A stretch of DNA of 53,750 nucleotides from CALJEL01 sp041082235 (GCA_041082235.1 JBDOIG010000308.1:1-53750), one strand, 5' to 3'; shown: positions 8,590-16,294, numbered from the stretch's first letter. Notes: a model not told the origin generated them from the sequence alone. Numbers and translations are program-made.

Positions 8590-9342
8590 TCATAAAAACA
8601 AAAGGATTAAGATACTTAGCCCGAAGCGATAATAGACAAAGAGGTCTATCCTGTGCCTCTGGAGATACTTAATCAAGAAACCTATGGCAATGAGTCCAGC
8701 GATAAATGATGCAATCATACCTGAAAGAAATACACTGTAATCTATCGCGGGTTCATGGATAAGTCGTTTTATACCCAGCAATGAAGCCCCTGCAATAACA
8801 GGCGTTGAAAGCAGAAATGAGAACCTTGCTGAGTCCTCTCTCCTCAAACCCATTAAAAAACCTGCTCCCATAGTAATACCTGACCTGGAGACCCCTGGTA
8901 TGAGGGCAATGGCCTGAAAGAGGCCTATAAATAAACATTCCCTGAGCCTAAGGTTATCAAGTCCCTTTTTACCTGATAACCTGTCTGATAGAAGCATGAA
9001 TATCCCGATTAATGAAAGGCTCATTGCAATCATATAGGGACTTCTGAGATAATCCTCTACCATTTCTTCAAAAAGCACTCCAGCCAGTCCAGCAGGTATG
9101 GTGGCAATAATAATAAATACCAGCAACCTCCTGTCATGAAGAATGATTCTAAGCCAGTCTTTGCTGAAGAATACCAGAACAGCAAGGAGTGTCCCTGCAT
9201 GAAGGGCGATATCAAAGGTAAGGCTATCTACAGCTCCCTTCCAGCCTAAAAATCTCGGTACAAGTATAAGATGGGCTGTGCTGCTGATGGGAAGGAATTC
9301 AGTAATTCCCTGTATTATTCCAAGGATTATTGCCTCAAACAT
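8590..9342 (-). CDS. uppP: Undecaprenyl-diphosphate phosphatase UppP (BacA)
   Basis: Inner-membrane enzyme that recycles undecaprenyl pyrophosphate to the monophosphate carrier for peptidoglycan synthesis. Both signature motifs are present: QGITEFLPISSTAH at about residues 15-28, and PGVSRSGITMGAGFLMGLRR. The (E/Q)XXXE-type segment lies inside the first. At 250 aa with about 8 hydrophobic segments it has the usual length. It is divergent from the small Cys-rich gene at 9433 and separated from ftsK by the long repeat. A TTGACA overlaps the FNR-like box upstream, so it could be regulated from there. Confidence 0.95.
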   Translation of the reverse strand: MFEAIILGIIQGITEFLPISSTAHLILVPRFLGWKGAVDSLTFDIALHAGTLLAVLVFFSKDWLRIILHDRRLLVFIIIATIPAGLAGVLFEEMVEDYLRSPYMIAMSLSLIGIFMLLSDRLSGKKGLDNLRLRECLFIGLFQAIALIPGVSRSGITMGAGFLMGLRREDSARFSFLLSTPVIAGASLLGIKRLIHEPAIDYSVFLSGMIASFIAGLIAIGFLIKYLQRHRIDLFVYYRFGLSILILLFL

Positions 9343-9385
9343 GGAAGGTATTTTAGCACAGAAATAGATAATAGGTAAGTACTAT

Positions 9386-9399
9386 ATGATTCAAATCAT
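9386..9399. promoter_or_regulatory. FNR/CRP-family-like operator between uppP and the Cys-rich gene
   Basis: ATGAT-TCAA-ATCAT is a perfect inverted repeat matching the FNR half-sites (TTGAT-N4-ATCAA) at four of five positions on each side. Its centre is 9392.5, which is -41.5 relative to a start at 9434. That is the classical position for activation by FNR-type regulators. In the other direction it touches a TTGACA in front of uppP. The regulator is not in this window. Confidence 0.5.
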
Positions 9400-9421
9400 G
9401 TCAACTCCTATTGATTAAGGT

Positions 9422-9427
9422 TATAAT
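9422..9427 (+). promoter_or_regulatory. -10 box of the small Cys-rich gene
   Basis: A perfect TATAAT ends 5 nt before the ATG at 9433, so transcription would begin at or beside the start codon. There is no good -35, which is expected for an activator-dependent promoter, and no Shine-Dalgarno. The FNR-like box is spaced correctly upstream. Confidence 0.5.
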
Positions 9428-9432
9428 AAATT

Positions 9433-9669
9433 ATGAAAGAAAGTTGTCCAGGAAGCAGAGAGATAAGGAATCCCTATCCTGAGTCCCTTATCTGTCCATT
9501 CTGCCTTAAGGAAAATGAGATATGGTCAGATGAGGTGGAGATTGAGTGCAAGGGATGCGGAAAAACGATATCAAGGGATATGAAGCCTAATTGTATCCTC
9601 TGGTGTCCTGCTGCGAGACAGTGTGTGGGTGCTGAAAAGTATGAGAGGCTTGTTAAGGCAATGAAGTAA
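9433..9669 (+). CDS. Small cysteine-rich zinc-ribbon-like protein, function unknown
   Basis: This 78-aa protein has eight cysteines: C5, a CPFC pair (21/24), a CKGC pair (39/42) and a C-terminal C54-X3-C58-X5-C64 cluster in the segment PNCILWCPAARQCVGAEKYE. The two CXXC pairs look like a zinc ribbon. The C-terminal cluster could bind metal or an Fe-S centre. I do not recognise a named family. The codon use and Cys spacing look like those of a real gene. It is probably leaderless and under an FNR-like site, which points to control by oxygen or redox state. It ends just before a strong hairpin shared with the converging small gene. Confidence 0.75.
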   Translation: MKESCPGSREIRNPYPESLICPFCLKENEIWSDEVEIECKGCGKTISRDMKPNCILWCPAARQCVGAEKYERLVKAMK

Positions 9670-9677
9670 TTAAGGAG

Positions 9678-9698
9678 AGGGAGGGCTTAGCCCTCCCT
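9678..9698. terminator. Bidirectional hairpin between converging genes
   Basis: A perfect 9-bp stem with a 3-nt loop (AGGGAGGGC-TTA-GCCCTCCCT) sits between the stop at 9669 and the stop of the minus-strand 53-aa gene at 9710. The T-run is short on both sides, so it may be a weak or Rho-assisted terminator. Confidence 0.65.
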
Positions 9699-9709
9699 GT
9701 AAATCTTCC

Positions 9710-9871
9710 TTAGTGTTCTCCAGGGAAATATGTGTAACTGACCCACACAAGGATGCCCAGAAGTATCACACCAAGCACTATGCTCCATGCAACCAGTTTT
9801 TTTTCAACTGGCAGAAATTCCTCATATTCCATCTTTTTTAATTCTTCTGCCAGTTTTGTTTCTTCAGGCAT
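9710..9871 (-). CDS. 53-aa single-pass membrane protein next to the YeiH-like permease
   Basis: This gene is too short for a standard ORF search but well supported. ATG at 9871 follows AAGGAGG with 5-nt spacing, and the frame ends at TAA (9712-9710). The protein begins MPEETKLAEELKKMEYEEF, a charged amphipathic helix, and then has one membrane helix at about residues 28-48 (VAWSIVLGVILLGILVWVSY). It ends with a short tail, FPGEH. It starts 56 bp after the permease stop, in the same transcript. By analogy with other small proteins encoded beside transporters it is probably an accessory subunit; that role is inferred. Confidence 0.75.
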   Translation of the reverse strand: MPEETKLAEELKKMEYEEFLPVEKKLVAWSIVLGVILLGILVWVSYTYFPGEH

Positions 9872-9927
9872 ATGCACCTCCTTATTTCTGTTATAAGGTA
9901 AAAACTTATGTTCAAACTCTTACCACA

Positions 9928-11670
9928 CTACCCTCCAATCACAGGTGGTTTTACACCATGGAAGAATATCCATGAGATAAATAACCCTATCCAGATAATG
10001 AACCCGAAGAGACAGAGCAGATAAACTGCTGCCAGTTTCCCTATACCTTCTTCCCATAGTTTTTTGAAATTGGATACAACACCTATTGTGAAGAAGGTAA
10101 GCACAAAGAACAATACCCTGAAGATATTGCTTTCAGCTGTAGATGTGTTTGCCATTTCCTTGGTCTTCTTAGGTTCTTTAATCTGTGATTCAAGGTCTTT
10201 TATCCTGTTTTTCTTTGCATTTATCTGTTCATTTATCGCAGATTGCTGTGCTGGTACTTTAATCTCAGCTAATTGTTTTTCTAACATTGTAATCTCTTTC
10301 TTTATGCCTTTTATCTCCTTCTCAACTGGGTCAAGTGCCCTTGATGCAGGCAGTGCTACTGCAAGCATGATAAGGAATGTCAGGCCGTATCCGAGGACAA
10401 ATTTCGGGAACCTGTGCCATATCTCTGCTGCCCTGACCTTTTCTCCGGGCTTGCATTCTATCTTGGCACACCAGATAATTGCAAGGACAAATGCCCATAC
10501 CCCGATAAAGATATCTATAAATATCTTTGTGGTGGTAGCTGCCATTGTCATCCAGCCCTCTTCATACTGTATCCCCGCTGCTGTAAATGCCTTTGCCCTT
10601 ATAAGGGAATCTGTGATTCCACCACTTGCTACTGCTGCTCCATCTGTCTTAACAGCAAGGCCCATCCATGCACCAGCAACCATGGGTTCCTTCCATAAAG
10701 CTGTCTGGGCAAGGAATGGAAGGATAATCAGCTCAACAACAGCAAAGATAACCACAAGGGAAGATACCATTATAGGTACTATAGGTCTTGCCCTGATAGC
10801 TCCTCCAGTAGCTATTGCCGCTGAAACACCGCAGATGGATATACCTGATGCAAGAGGAGCAGCCCACTCCCTGCTGAACTTGAAGTATTTTCTGGCAATA
10901 AAGTATACAAGCGCCCAGTAGATCAGATATGCCTCTATGATGGCGCATAGACCTCTGAACATAACTGCAGTTGCAAGCCCAAGAGCGCCCGCTGCCTTTA
11001 CCCCTAAGGCTGCACCGAGGATCACGATAGCTGTCTTAATATATAGCTCAGGTCTCACCGCCTCTTTAAGGAAGTTCGCAAATCCAGGCATGAAATTACC
11101 GATAAAGAGCCCAGCAAGAAGTGCTATAATCAGACCAGCCTCACCTGAAAGCCTCAATGACCAGGGGATTCCTGCCTTTTCAGGCTGAAGCGCTGCAATA
11201 TAGGCATAATGGCCCAGGAGGAAACAGATATAACTTATCCAGAACACAATGGTGAATGACACGATAAATTTTCCTATATTCGCCCTCAACGCCGCTGCTC
11301 CGATAGTCATCAGCACGAGCAAAAATAGATAGGTGAGTATAATGGATGTTAAACCAGACATCCCCTTTTTCTCATACTTTCCACCAACAGTAAGCCCTGT
11401 GGTATCTTCAACAGTAATAGTCTCTTCTTTCCCATCGGCCTTCTTGATCGTGACCTTATTGCCCTCTATCTTTGTTATGTCACCCTGTAAGGTCTGATAT
11501 TTTTTGGCTATGGGAGCAATTGATTTTGAGATAGTCTTCCACTGCTTGGTATTTGCTGCCCAGCCAAGGATATCAACCCCTGCAAATATACCGAGCGACA
11601 GAAGGAAGACAATCAACCCGAGGATAAAGGATAGCCAGTCTTCACTTATACCCTGCTTCTTTTCCTCCAT
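9928..11670 (-). CDS. YeiH/UPF0324-type permease (putative sulfate or sulfite exporter family) with extra soluble and coiled-coil parts
   Basis: The core (about residues 110-430) matches the UPF0324/YeiH family, annotated elsewhere as putative sulfate exporters. It shows ELYIKTAIVILGAALG, ISICGVSAAIATGGAI and WMGLAVKTDGAAVASGG-type segments. Two parts are unusual. A beta-rich soluble segment follows the first helix (about 50-100, with GDITKIEGNKVTIKKADGKE). A long coiled coil lies between the last two membrane regions (about 450-505, DPVEKEIKGIKKEITMLEKQ and onward). At 580 aa it is far longer than typical YeiH (about 350). GGAGG sits 6 nt from the ATG. A sigma-54 promoter lies about 180 bp upstream and a sigma-54 activator gene is adjacent. 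The substrate is unknown. Confidence 0.75.
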   Translation of the reverse strand: MEEKKQGISEDWLSFILGLIVFLLSLGIFAGVDILGWAANTKQWKTISKSIAPIAKKYQTLQGDITKIEGNKVTIKKADGKEETITVEDTTGLTVGGKYEKKGMSGLTSIILTYLFLLVLMTIGAAALRANIGKFIVSFTIVFWISYICFLLGHYAYIAALQPEKAGIPWSLRLSGEAGLIIALLAGLFIGNFMPGFANFLKEAVRPELYIKTAIVILGAALGVKAAGALGLATAVMFRGLCAIIEAYLIYWALVYFIARKYFKFSREWAAPLASGISICGVSAAIATGGAIRARPIVPIMVSSLVVIFAVVELIILPFLAQTALWKEPMVAGAWMGLAVKTDGAAVASGGITDSLIRAKAFTAAGIQYEEGWMTMAATTTKIFIDIFIGVWAFVLAIIWCAKIECKPGEKVRAAEIWHRFPKFVLGYGLTFLIMLAVALPASRALDPVEKEIKGIKKEITMLEKQLAEIKVPAQQSAINEQINAKKNRIKDLESQIKEPKKTKEMANTSTAESNIFRVLFFVLTFFTIGVVSNFKKLWEEGIGKLAAVYLLCLFGFIIWIGLFISWIFFHGVKPPVIGG

Positions 11671-11731
11671 ACTTAACCTCCTTATAAATTTTTAACTTAA
11701 AAAAGGACTGCTTGAGTTTCAATTCTGCCTT

Positions 11732-11743
11732 ATGTCATGACAT
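11732..11743. promoter_or_regulatory. 12-bp perfect palindrome in the permease leader
   Basis: ATGTCATGACAT lies in the presumed 5' leader, between the sigma-54 start site and the permease ATG. On the minus strand it is directly preceded by AAAGGAGGTG, so it also contains tiny start-stop frames (ATG TCA TGA). It could be an operator or a leader minigene; neither can be shown. Confidence 0.3.
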
Positions 11744-11841
11744 CACCTCCTTTTTGAATATAGGCCTGTTCAGTAATTCTCTTGAGACTAATGGTTAACT
11801 TTCGCTTTCAACACAACTGCATAAAAATCTTTAAGAAAGAT

Positions 11842-11857
11842 AGCAACTTCAATGCCA
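11842..11857 (-). promoter_or_regulatory. Sigma-54 promoter of the permease operon
   Basis: On the minus strand the sequence reads TGGCAT-TGAAG-TTGCT, which fits the sigma-54 consensus TGGCAY-N5-TTGCW with the invariant GG and GC at the correct spacing. The predicted start is near 11831, giving a leader of about 160 nt. The NtrC-type activator gene ends 100 bp upstream (11959), so target and regulator are neighbours. Confidence 0.75.
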
Positions 11858-11958
11858 TTTCATAAGTCTTGGAAAAATAAAGAATTAATTTTAGTGGGGG
11901 GTTATCTGTGTAGCAGAATCGGAACAAAAAAATTAGAGGCCGTTACCGGATGGGAACA

Positions 11959-13320
11959 TTAAAGACTGTCTATCCCGTATTCCTTAAGCTTCTTCCACAA
12001 GACCTTTCTACTGATCCCAAGCCTTTTTGCAGCCTCAATACGTCTTCCCCCTGTCTCTCGTAACGTATTCATGATGAGTTTTTTTTCAAAGGAACTCAGG
12101 CATTGCTGGAGGGAAAGTTTAGTTGAAAGGCACTTATCTTCAATTTTTGAATCAGGGATAAATTCCTCAGGCAGATTCTTTATATCTATAAGTCCATTCA
12201 TAGAAAGCAGCACTGCCCTTTCAATAGCATGTTTGAGCTCCCTTACATTGCCTGGATATTGATATGAAAGAAGCGCCTCATAGGCTGCTGGAGAGACCTT
12301 AAGACCTGATTTTGAATATTTCTTCTGAAAATATTCAATAAAATGTTCTATCAGATGAGGGATATCCTCTTTTCGTTCCCTTAATGGAGGTATATAAATG
12401 GGAACCACATTGATCCTGTAATAGAGGTCCTCTCTGAACTTGCCCTCTTTGATGAGTTCCTTAAGATTCTTACCAGTCGCATAGATACATCTTACATCTA
12501 TCCTGATAGGTTCCCTTCCTCCAAGACGGGTAATCGTGCTATCCTCAAGCACCCTTAAAAGCTTTGCCTGAAGCTGAAGAGGCATATCACCAATCTCATC
12601 AAAGAAGATAGTACCACCGCTGGCCAGCTCAAACCTTCCTTTCTTTGTATCTGTGGCACCTGTAAAGGCTCCTCTTTCATGACCGAATAGCTCTGATTCA
12701 AAAAGAGTCTCAGGGATAGCAGCACAATTGATCTTTATATAAGGGCCACCTTTTCTATGGCTTCTGTTATGAATAGCATTTGCTACAAGTTCTTTCCCTG
12801 TACCACTCTCACCCTGAATAAGAACAGGCACATCAGTACAGGCTATTGCCTCTATCCTGTCAAATATCTCCTTCATAGCAGGGCTTACTCCGATAAGTCT
12901 CTCGTAGGTCGTCTCTTTAATAGATTCTCTGAGCCGTATCACCTCTTTTTCAAGTCTTCTGAAGTTCAGAAATCTCTCTATCACAAGAAGGAGTTCTTCA
13001 TTTGAAAAGGGCTTCGCAATGTAATCAAAGGCGCCGTCCTTTATTGCCTGAACAGCTGTCTTTACCTCAGCAAAGGCGGTTATTATTATTACACCTGTAT
13101 CAGGATATCTTGACTTTACCTCTTTTAATATTAATAAACCATCCTTGCCAGGGAGTTTAAGGTCCGTTATCACTATATCAAAATCATGTTCTTTAAGAAT
13201 CTCAATAGCCCTGTCTCCATTATCACATTCCTTTACAACAAAACCCGTGGAACTGAGGAAATGGCTCATTCCGAGCCTCATAGCAGGATCATCTTCTATG
13301 AGTAAAATCTTTTCCTTCAT
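11959..13320 (-). CDS. Sigma-54-dependent response regulator (NtrC family)
   Basis: A 453-aa, three-domain activator. The receiver domain (1-115) has the acidic pair at residues 10-11, the phospho-acceptor Asp53 in DIVITDLKLPG, and Lys103. The AAA+ domain has Walker A GESGTGKE (170-177) and GAFTGA (217-222), the loop that contacts sigma-54. The C-terminal Fis-type helix-turn-helix reads RIEAAKRLGISRKVLWKKLKEYG. GAFTGA being intact means it is a true sigma-54 activator. It overlaps the upstream histidine kinase by 4 bp. The adjacent sigma-54 promoter at 11842-11857 is its likely target. Confidence 0.92.
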   Translation of the reverse strand: MKEKILLIEDDPAMRLGMSHFLSSTGFVVKECDNGDRAIEILKEHDFDIVITDLKLPGKDGLLILKEVKSRYPDTGVIIITAFAEVKTAVQAIKDGAFDYIAKPFSNEELLLVIERFLNFRRLEKEVIRLRESIKETTYERLIGVSPAMKEIFDRIEAIACTDVPVLIQGESGTGKELVANAIHNRSHRKGGPYIKINCAAIPETLFESELFGHERGAFTGATDTKKGRFELASGGTIFFDEIGDMPLQLQAKLLRVLEDSTITRLGGREPIRIDVRCIYATGKNLKELIKEGKFREDLYYRINVVPIYIPPLRERKEDIPHLIEHFIEYFQKKYSKSGLKVSPAAYEALLSYQYPGNVRELKHAIERAVLLSMNGLIDIKNLPEEFIPDSKIEDKCLSTKLSLQQCLSSFEKKLIMNTLRETGGRRIEAAKRLGISRKVLWKKLKEYGIDSL

Positions 13321-15251
13321 TGTGACTCAGGTAATTCTACTATAAAGGTAGTACCTCTTTCTGAGGTTTTTACATGTATTGCTCCATTATGTTGCTCCAC
13401 AATGGACTTGCTTACAGAAAGGCCAAGACCAGTTCCTTCACCCACAGGCTTTGTGGTAAAAAATGGATCAAATATCTTTGGCAATATCTCATCAGGTATC
13501 CCGGGACCAGTATCACTAAAGGAGACCAGGCACTTTCCATTCTCAGAAGATGTCTTTATGACAAGTGTCCCCTTCTGGCCATCCATTGCCTGGACTGCAT
13601 TTAATATTATATTAAGAAATACCTGTTCCATCTTATTCCTGTCAACCCTGACTTCTGGAACATCCTTTGTAAATTCCTTTATAACCATTATGCCCCTTTT
13701 TGTGATAATGTATTCCATAAGTCTCAAGACATTTTCTATGAGTTCATTCACGGATGAATATGTCATAACAAGCTCTGTCTGCTTTGAAAAATCAAGAAGC
13801 TGTCTTATTATATCCTGTATCTTCTGCAGGCCTGTATTAATAACCTCTATATGTTTCTGACGAGTCTCTTCATCCATATCTGTTGAAATCAGATTATTAA
13901 AACAGAGCCGTATACCTCCAAGGGGATTGTTGATCTCATGGGCAAGCCCAGCGGAGAGCTGTCCTATTGCAGCAAGTTTCTCTGTTATCCTCATCTGCTC
14001 TTCCATCTGTTTCCTTTCTGTTATATCCTTAACATAATGAACTGCCTTTATAACCTCTCCTTTATCATTAAATATAGGATAGAGATGAATGTAATAATGT
14101 CTTCCTGTTTCATCTTCCCAGTATTCAGATAAAGGTCTTTTTTCTTCTTTTAGCCTCTTCAAGAAACAGACAGGACATATTGTGTCAGGGTCACAATTTT
14201 CAGGCTCGCATTTTTCCTTGAAAACAGCCCTGATGCCCTTTGTCATCCATTCTCTATAGGCGCTATTGGTAAGTTCAACAGTACAGTCAGGTGCAATTAA
14301 GGCAAGTGGATCTGATATGCCCTCAAAGATTGTTTTTAAGGTCTCTGCATGCTTTCTCATAGCCTCCTGTGCCTCATAAAGATACCGTGACATCTGATTA
14401 AATGAAGTTATCAGCTCTCCTATCTCATCCTTTGATTGAACAGGTATATTCTGATTCAGCGGTTCTGTACCATCTACTATATTTTTAAATATACCTGTCA
14501 GTCTTCCAAGGGGTCTGCTCACAAGACTCCAGAATGCGCCCTGAAGGGATAGGAACAGGAAAAAAAGTGATATTATCCCGAATACAAAAGTTGAGATGGC
14601 GATACCCTTTATCTCACCAAGGGTGGTTGCAAGTGGCACAGCTACTGATTCCACCCCCATTACATCTCCCTCATTCCAGTAAAAATCTTTTGTCCTATTG
14701 TATTTCTTTACAAGGGATTTAGGGGCATCCTTTAGTTTCCCATGACATACAAGACAACTCTTTTCAACAACAACTGGCTTTGCCCTGATAAGATACTCCT
14801 GACCACTGTCATTTATGATGCCATTCCATGTAGTTTTTTCCCTATTTTTATTGAAAAATTCTATAAGTCTTCTATGAAGTTCATCAGCCGTATTCTTTGG
14901 ATTTAACGGGTTTATTGAAACCCTTTTGTAGATGTAATCTCCAAGCTCATTGTTAAATCTTTTCATCACACTGAATCTTACATGAGTAGTTGACATTGCC
15001 TCAACTATAAAGTCATCCCTTCTGCTGCCATGAAGGATATTAAACATGGCAGGTCTTAGCTCTTCCTTAACATAATCACCAACTGCATCAATCTGGGCAA
15101 GGATTATCCTTGTCTTTTCGCTGGCATCCTCAAGAACCCTTTCTTTGAGATGATAATAGAGGATTACAGAGAAGATAATGCAAAAAACAATCAGTATAAG
15201 GGCTATAGCAAGTGTGAATTTTGTGCTTAGTGAAAGGTTTTTTAACCTCAT
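13317..15251 (-). CDS. Membrane histidine kinase with periplasmic haem-type CXXCH sensor and Cys-rich PAS domain
   Basis: This 644-aa sensor has a TM1 at about 11-33. A periplasmic domain of the DUF3365/Tll0287-like type (about 34-210) carries a c-type haem attachment motif CLVCH at 166-170. TM2 is at about 215-240 and HAMP at about 240-295. The PAS domain (about 305-412) has a cluster C348-X4-C353-X5-C359-X2-C362 that could bind metal or Fe-S. HisKA follows with His438 in GLAHEINNPLGG, then HATPase with N-box and GEGTGLGLSVSKSIV. It is the first gene of a two-gene operon with the sigma-54 activator. Haem plus Cys cluster suggests sensing of redox state or a small ligand; the signal itself is not known. 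Confidence 0.88.
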   Translation of the reverse strand: MRLKNLSLSTKFTLAIALILIVFCIIFSVILYYHLKERVLEDASEKTRIILAQIDAVGDYVKEELRPAMFNILHGSRRDDFIVEAMSTTHVRFSVMKRFNNELGDYIYKRVSINPLNPKNTADELHRRLIEFFNKNREKTTWNGIINDSGQEYLIRAKPVVVEKSCLVCHGKLKDAPKSLVKKYNRTKDFYWNEGDVMGVESVAVPLATTLGEIKGIAISTFVFGIISLFFLFLSLQGAFWSLVSRPLGRLTGIFKNIVDGTEPLNQNIPVQSKDEIGELITSFNQMSRYLYEAQEAMRKHAETLKTIFEGISDPLALIAPDCTVELTNSAYREWMTKGIRAVFKEKCEPENCDPDTICPVCFLKRLKEEKRPLSEYWEDETGRHYYIHLYPIFNDKGEVIKAVHYVKDITERKQMEEQMRITEKLAAIGQLSAGLAHEINNPLGGIRLCFNNLISTDMDEETRQKHIEVINTGLQKIQDIIRQLLDFSKQTELVMTYSSVNELIENVLRLMEYIITKRGIMVIKEFTKDVPEVRVDRNKMEQVFLNIILNAVQAMDGQKGTLVIKTSSENGKCLVSFSDTGPGIPDEILPKIFDPFFTTKPVGEGTGLGLSVSKSIVEQHNGAIHVKTSERGTTFIVELPESQ

Positions 15252-15447
15252 CTTTGTTTAATTTTAATAAATGTATATATATTTAAGCAAGAAAGAGGTT
15301 CCTTCCCGTAACCCGCTGAGATGACTTCCTTAATCAAAAGGTGAGCTGTTTCATGAACAGGGAATCTTGATCTAAAGGGACCTCTGGCAGAGGAGCTGCC
15401 AGAATCCATGATTTTCTGATATTGCTTCTTTTTGAATACGGTGATTT

Positions 15448-15650
15448 GCCGATAGAAAATGGGCAGTCTGCCTCAAAGCCTTTACAAAGCGACGATTTTT
15501 ATTTATTATGTAACAAGAGGTTTTTCACCAGATGGTGAAGTTAGATATATATAGCAAGCTGATTAATAACCTTACATTAAGGTGTCGCAGGTAAAGTCCT
15601 TTCAGCATTCTGCCCATTTATTTAAAGCGGATTTGGTACATTCTATCGGC
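15448..15650. repeat. Short-form palindromic MITE-like element with intact ends and target duplication
   Basis: This 203-bp element has terminal inverted repeats GCCGATAGAA (15448-15457) and TTCTATCGGC (15641-15650). It is flanked on both sides by GATTT (15443-15447 and 15651-15655), a 5-bp target-site duplication. Internal blocks GGGCAG-TGCC-CAAAG-CTTTA-GCGAC on the left are mirrored on the right, with a central hairpin TTCACC-GGTGAA. It encodes nothing. The rest of the 15252-15733 gap holds only AT-rich sequence and a possible leader for the following selenoprotein gene. Confidence 0.82.
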
Positions 15651-15733
15651 GATTTGAGGTGAATACTATATGTAAGATTTTAATCTGCGATTTTTGTTAT
15701 AATATTTAAATTTATTACATATGGAGGTATGGT

Positions 15734-16021
15734 TTGAAGGTATCAGAACAGGCAATTGAGAGATTTAAAAAGATACTGAGAGAATCAAAGGCAGAGGATG
15801 CAGGGATTAGAATTTTTCTCTCAGGTGGTTGAAGGCCATCTCTGGCTATGGACATAGCCAAAGAACCTTATGCAACTGACAGCGCTATGGAATTTGATGG
15901 TCTTAAACTCTATCTTGATATGTGGGCACAGAATATACTTGCACAGGCAACCATTGATTATTCAGAAGGTTATGGATTTACCATAACAGGTGCCTCAGAA
16001 CCAGGCTCATGCTGTAGTTGA
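15734..16021 (+). CDS. HesB/IscA-like selenoprotein (in-frame UGA read as selenocysteine)
   Basis: The frame opens at TTG 15734, six nt after GGAGG. It runs through one UGA (15830-15832) and ends at TGA 16019-16021, giving 95 residues with Sec at residue 33. It starts LKVSEQAIERFKKILRESKA and continues GIRIFLSGG-U-GRPSLAMDIAKEP, matching the HesB/IscA pattern in which a Cys sits before GPS-like residues. It ends GASEPGSCCS. HesB-like selenoproteins are a recognised prokaryotic family, and a bacterial SECIS hairpin follows the UGA at the right distance. Without recoding the gene would look like a broken ORF. A role in Fe-S or redox chemistry is probable but unproven. sel genes are not in this window. 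Confidence 0.85.
15830..15860 (+). promoter_or_regulatory. Bacterial SECIS element for selenocysteine insertion
   Basis: Ten nt after the UGA a perfect 7-bp stem TGGCTAT (15843-15849) pairs with ATAGCCA (15854-15860) across the loop GGAC. The apical loop begins with G and lies about 17 nt from the UGA, as required for SelB recognition in bacteria. It is entirely inside the coding frame. Confidence 0.8.
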
Positions 16022-16294
16022 TGAACTTTAAACATTATAACATTTAAGTCTTCGACTGCTTCAGGTTTATTATTCAACAATAAGTATCAGCATCAAGGAT
16101 AAAAGGCGGATATACCTCAAAACAGTTGGCATGGAAGTTTCATTGATAAGACTCCTCTTTTACTCTGTTTTTCTGCACTATAGTATTTAAGGTATAGCTC
16201 TAAAGGCTTTTTTGGCGTGCCATCCTTCCCTGAATAGTTTTTTTAGAGAAGAGGAAAGAAAAATTTAGCTTTATTTAATATGATAAAATAAAAC

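Noticed and set aside
15734..16021. Reading the interrupted HesB-like frame as a pseudogene
   Set aside because: There is only one stop, it is UGA at the conserved Cys position, and a correctly placed SECIS hairpin follows; the rest of the frame is intact.
16127..16142. Sigma-54-like sequence TGGCAT-N5-TTTCA before archease
   Set aside because: The -12 element lacks the required GC (TTTCA), and no activator is nearby on that strand, so it is probably chance.
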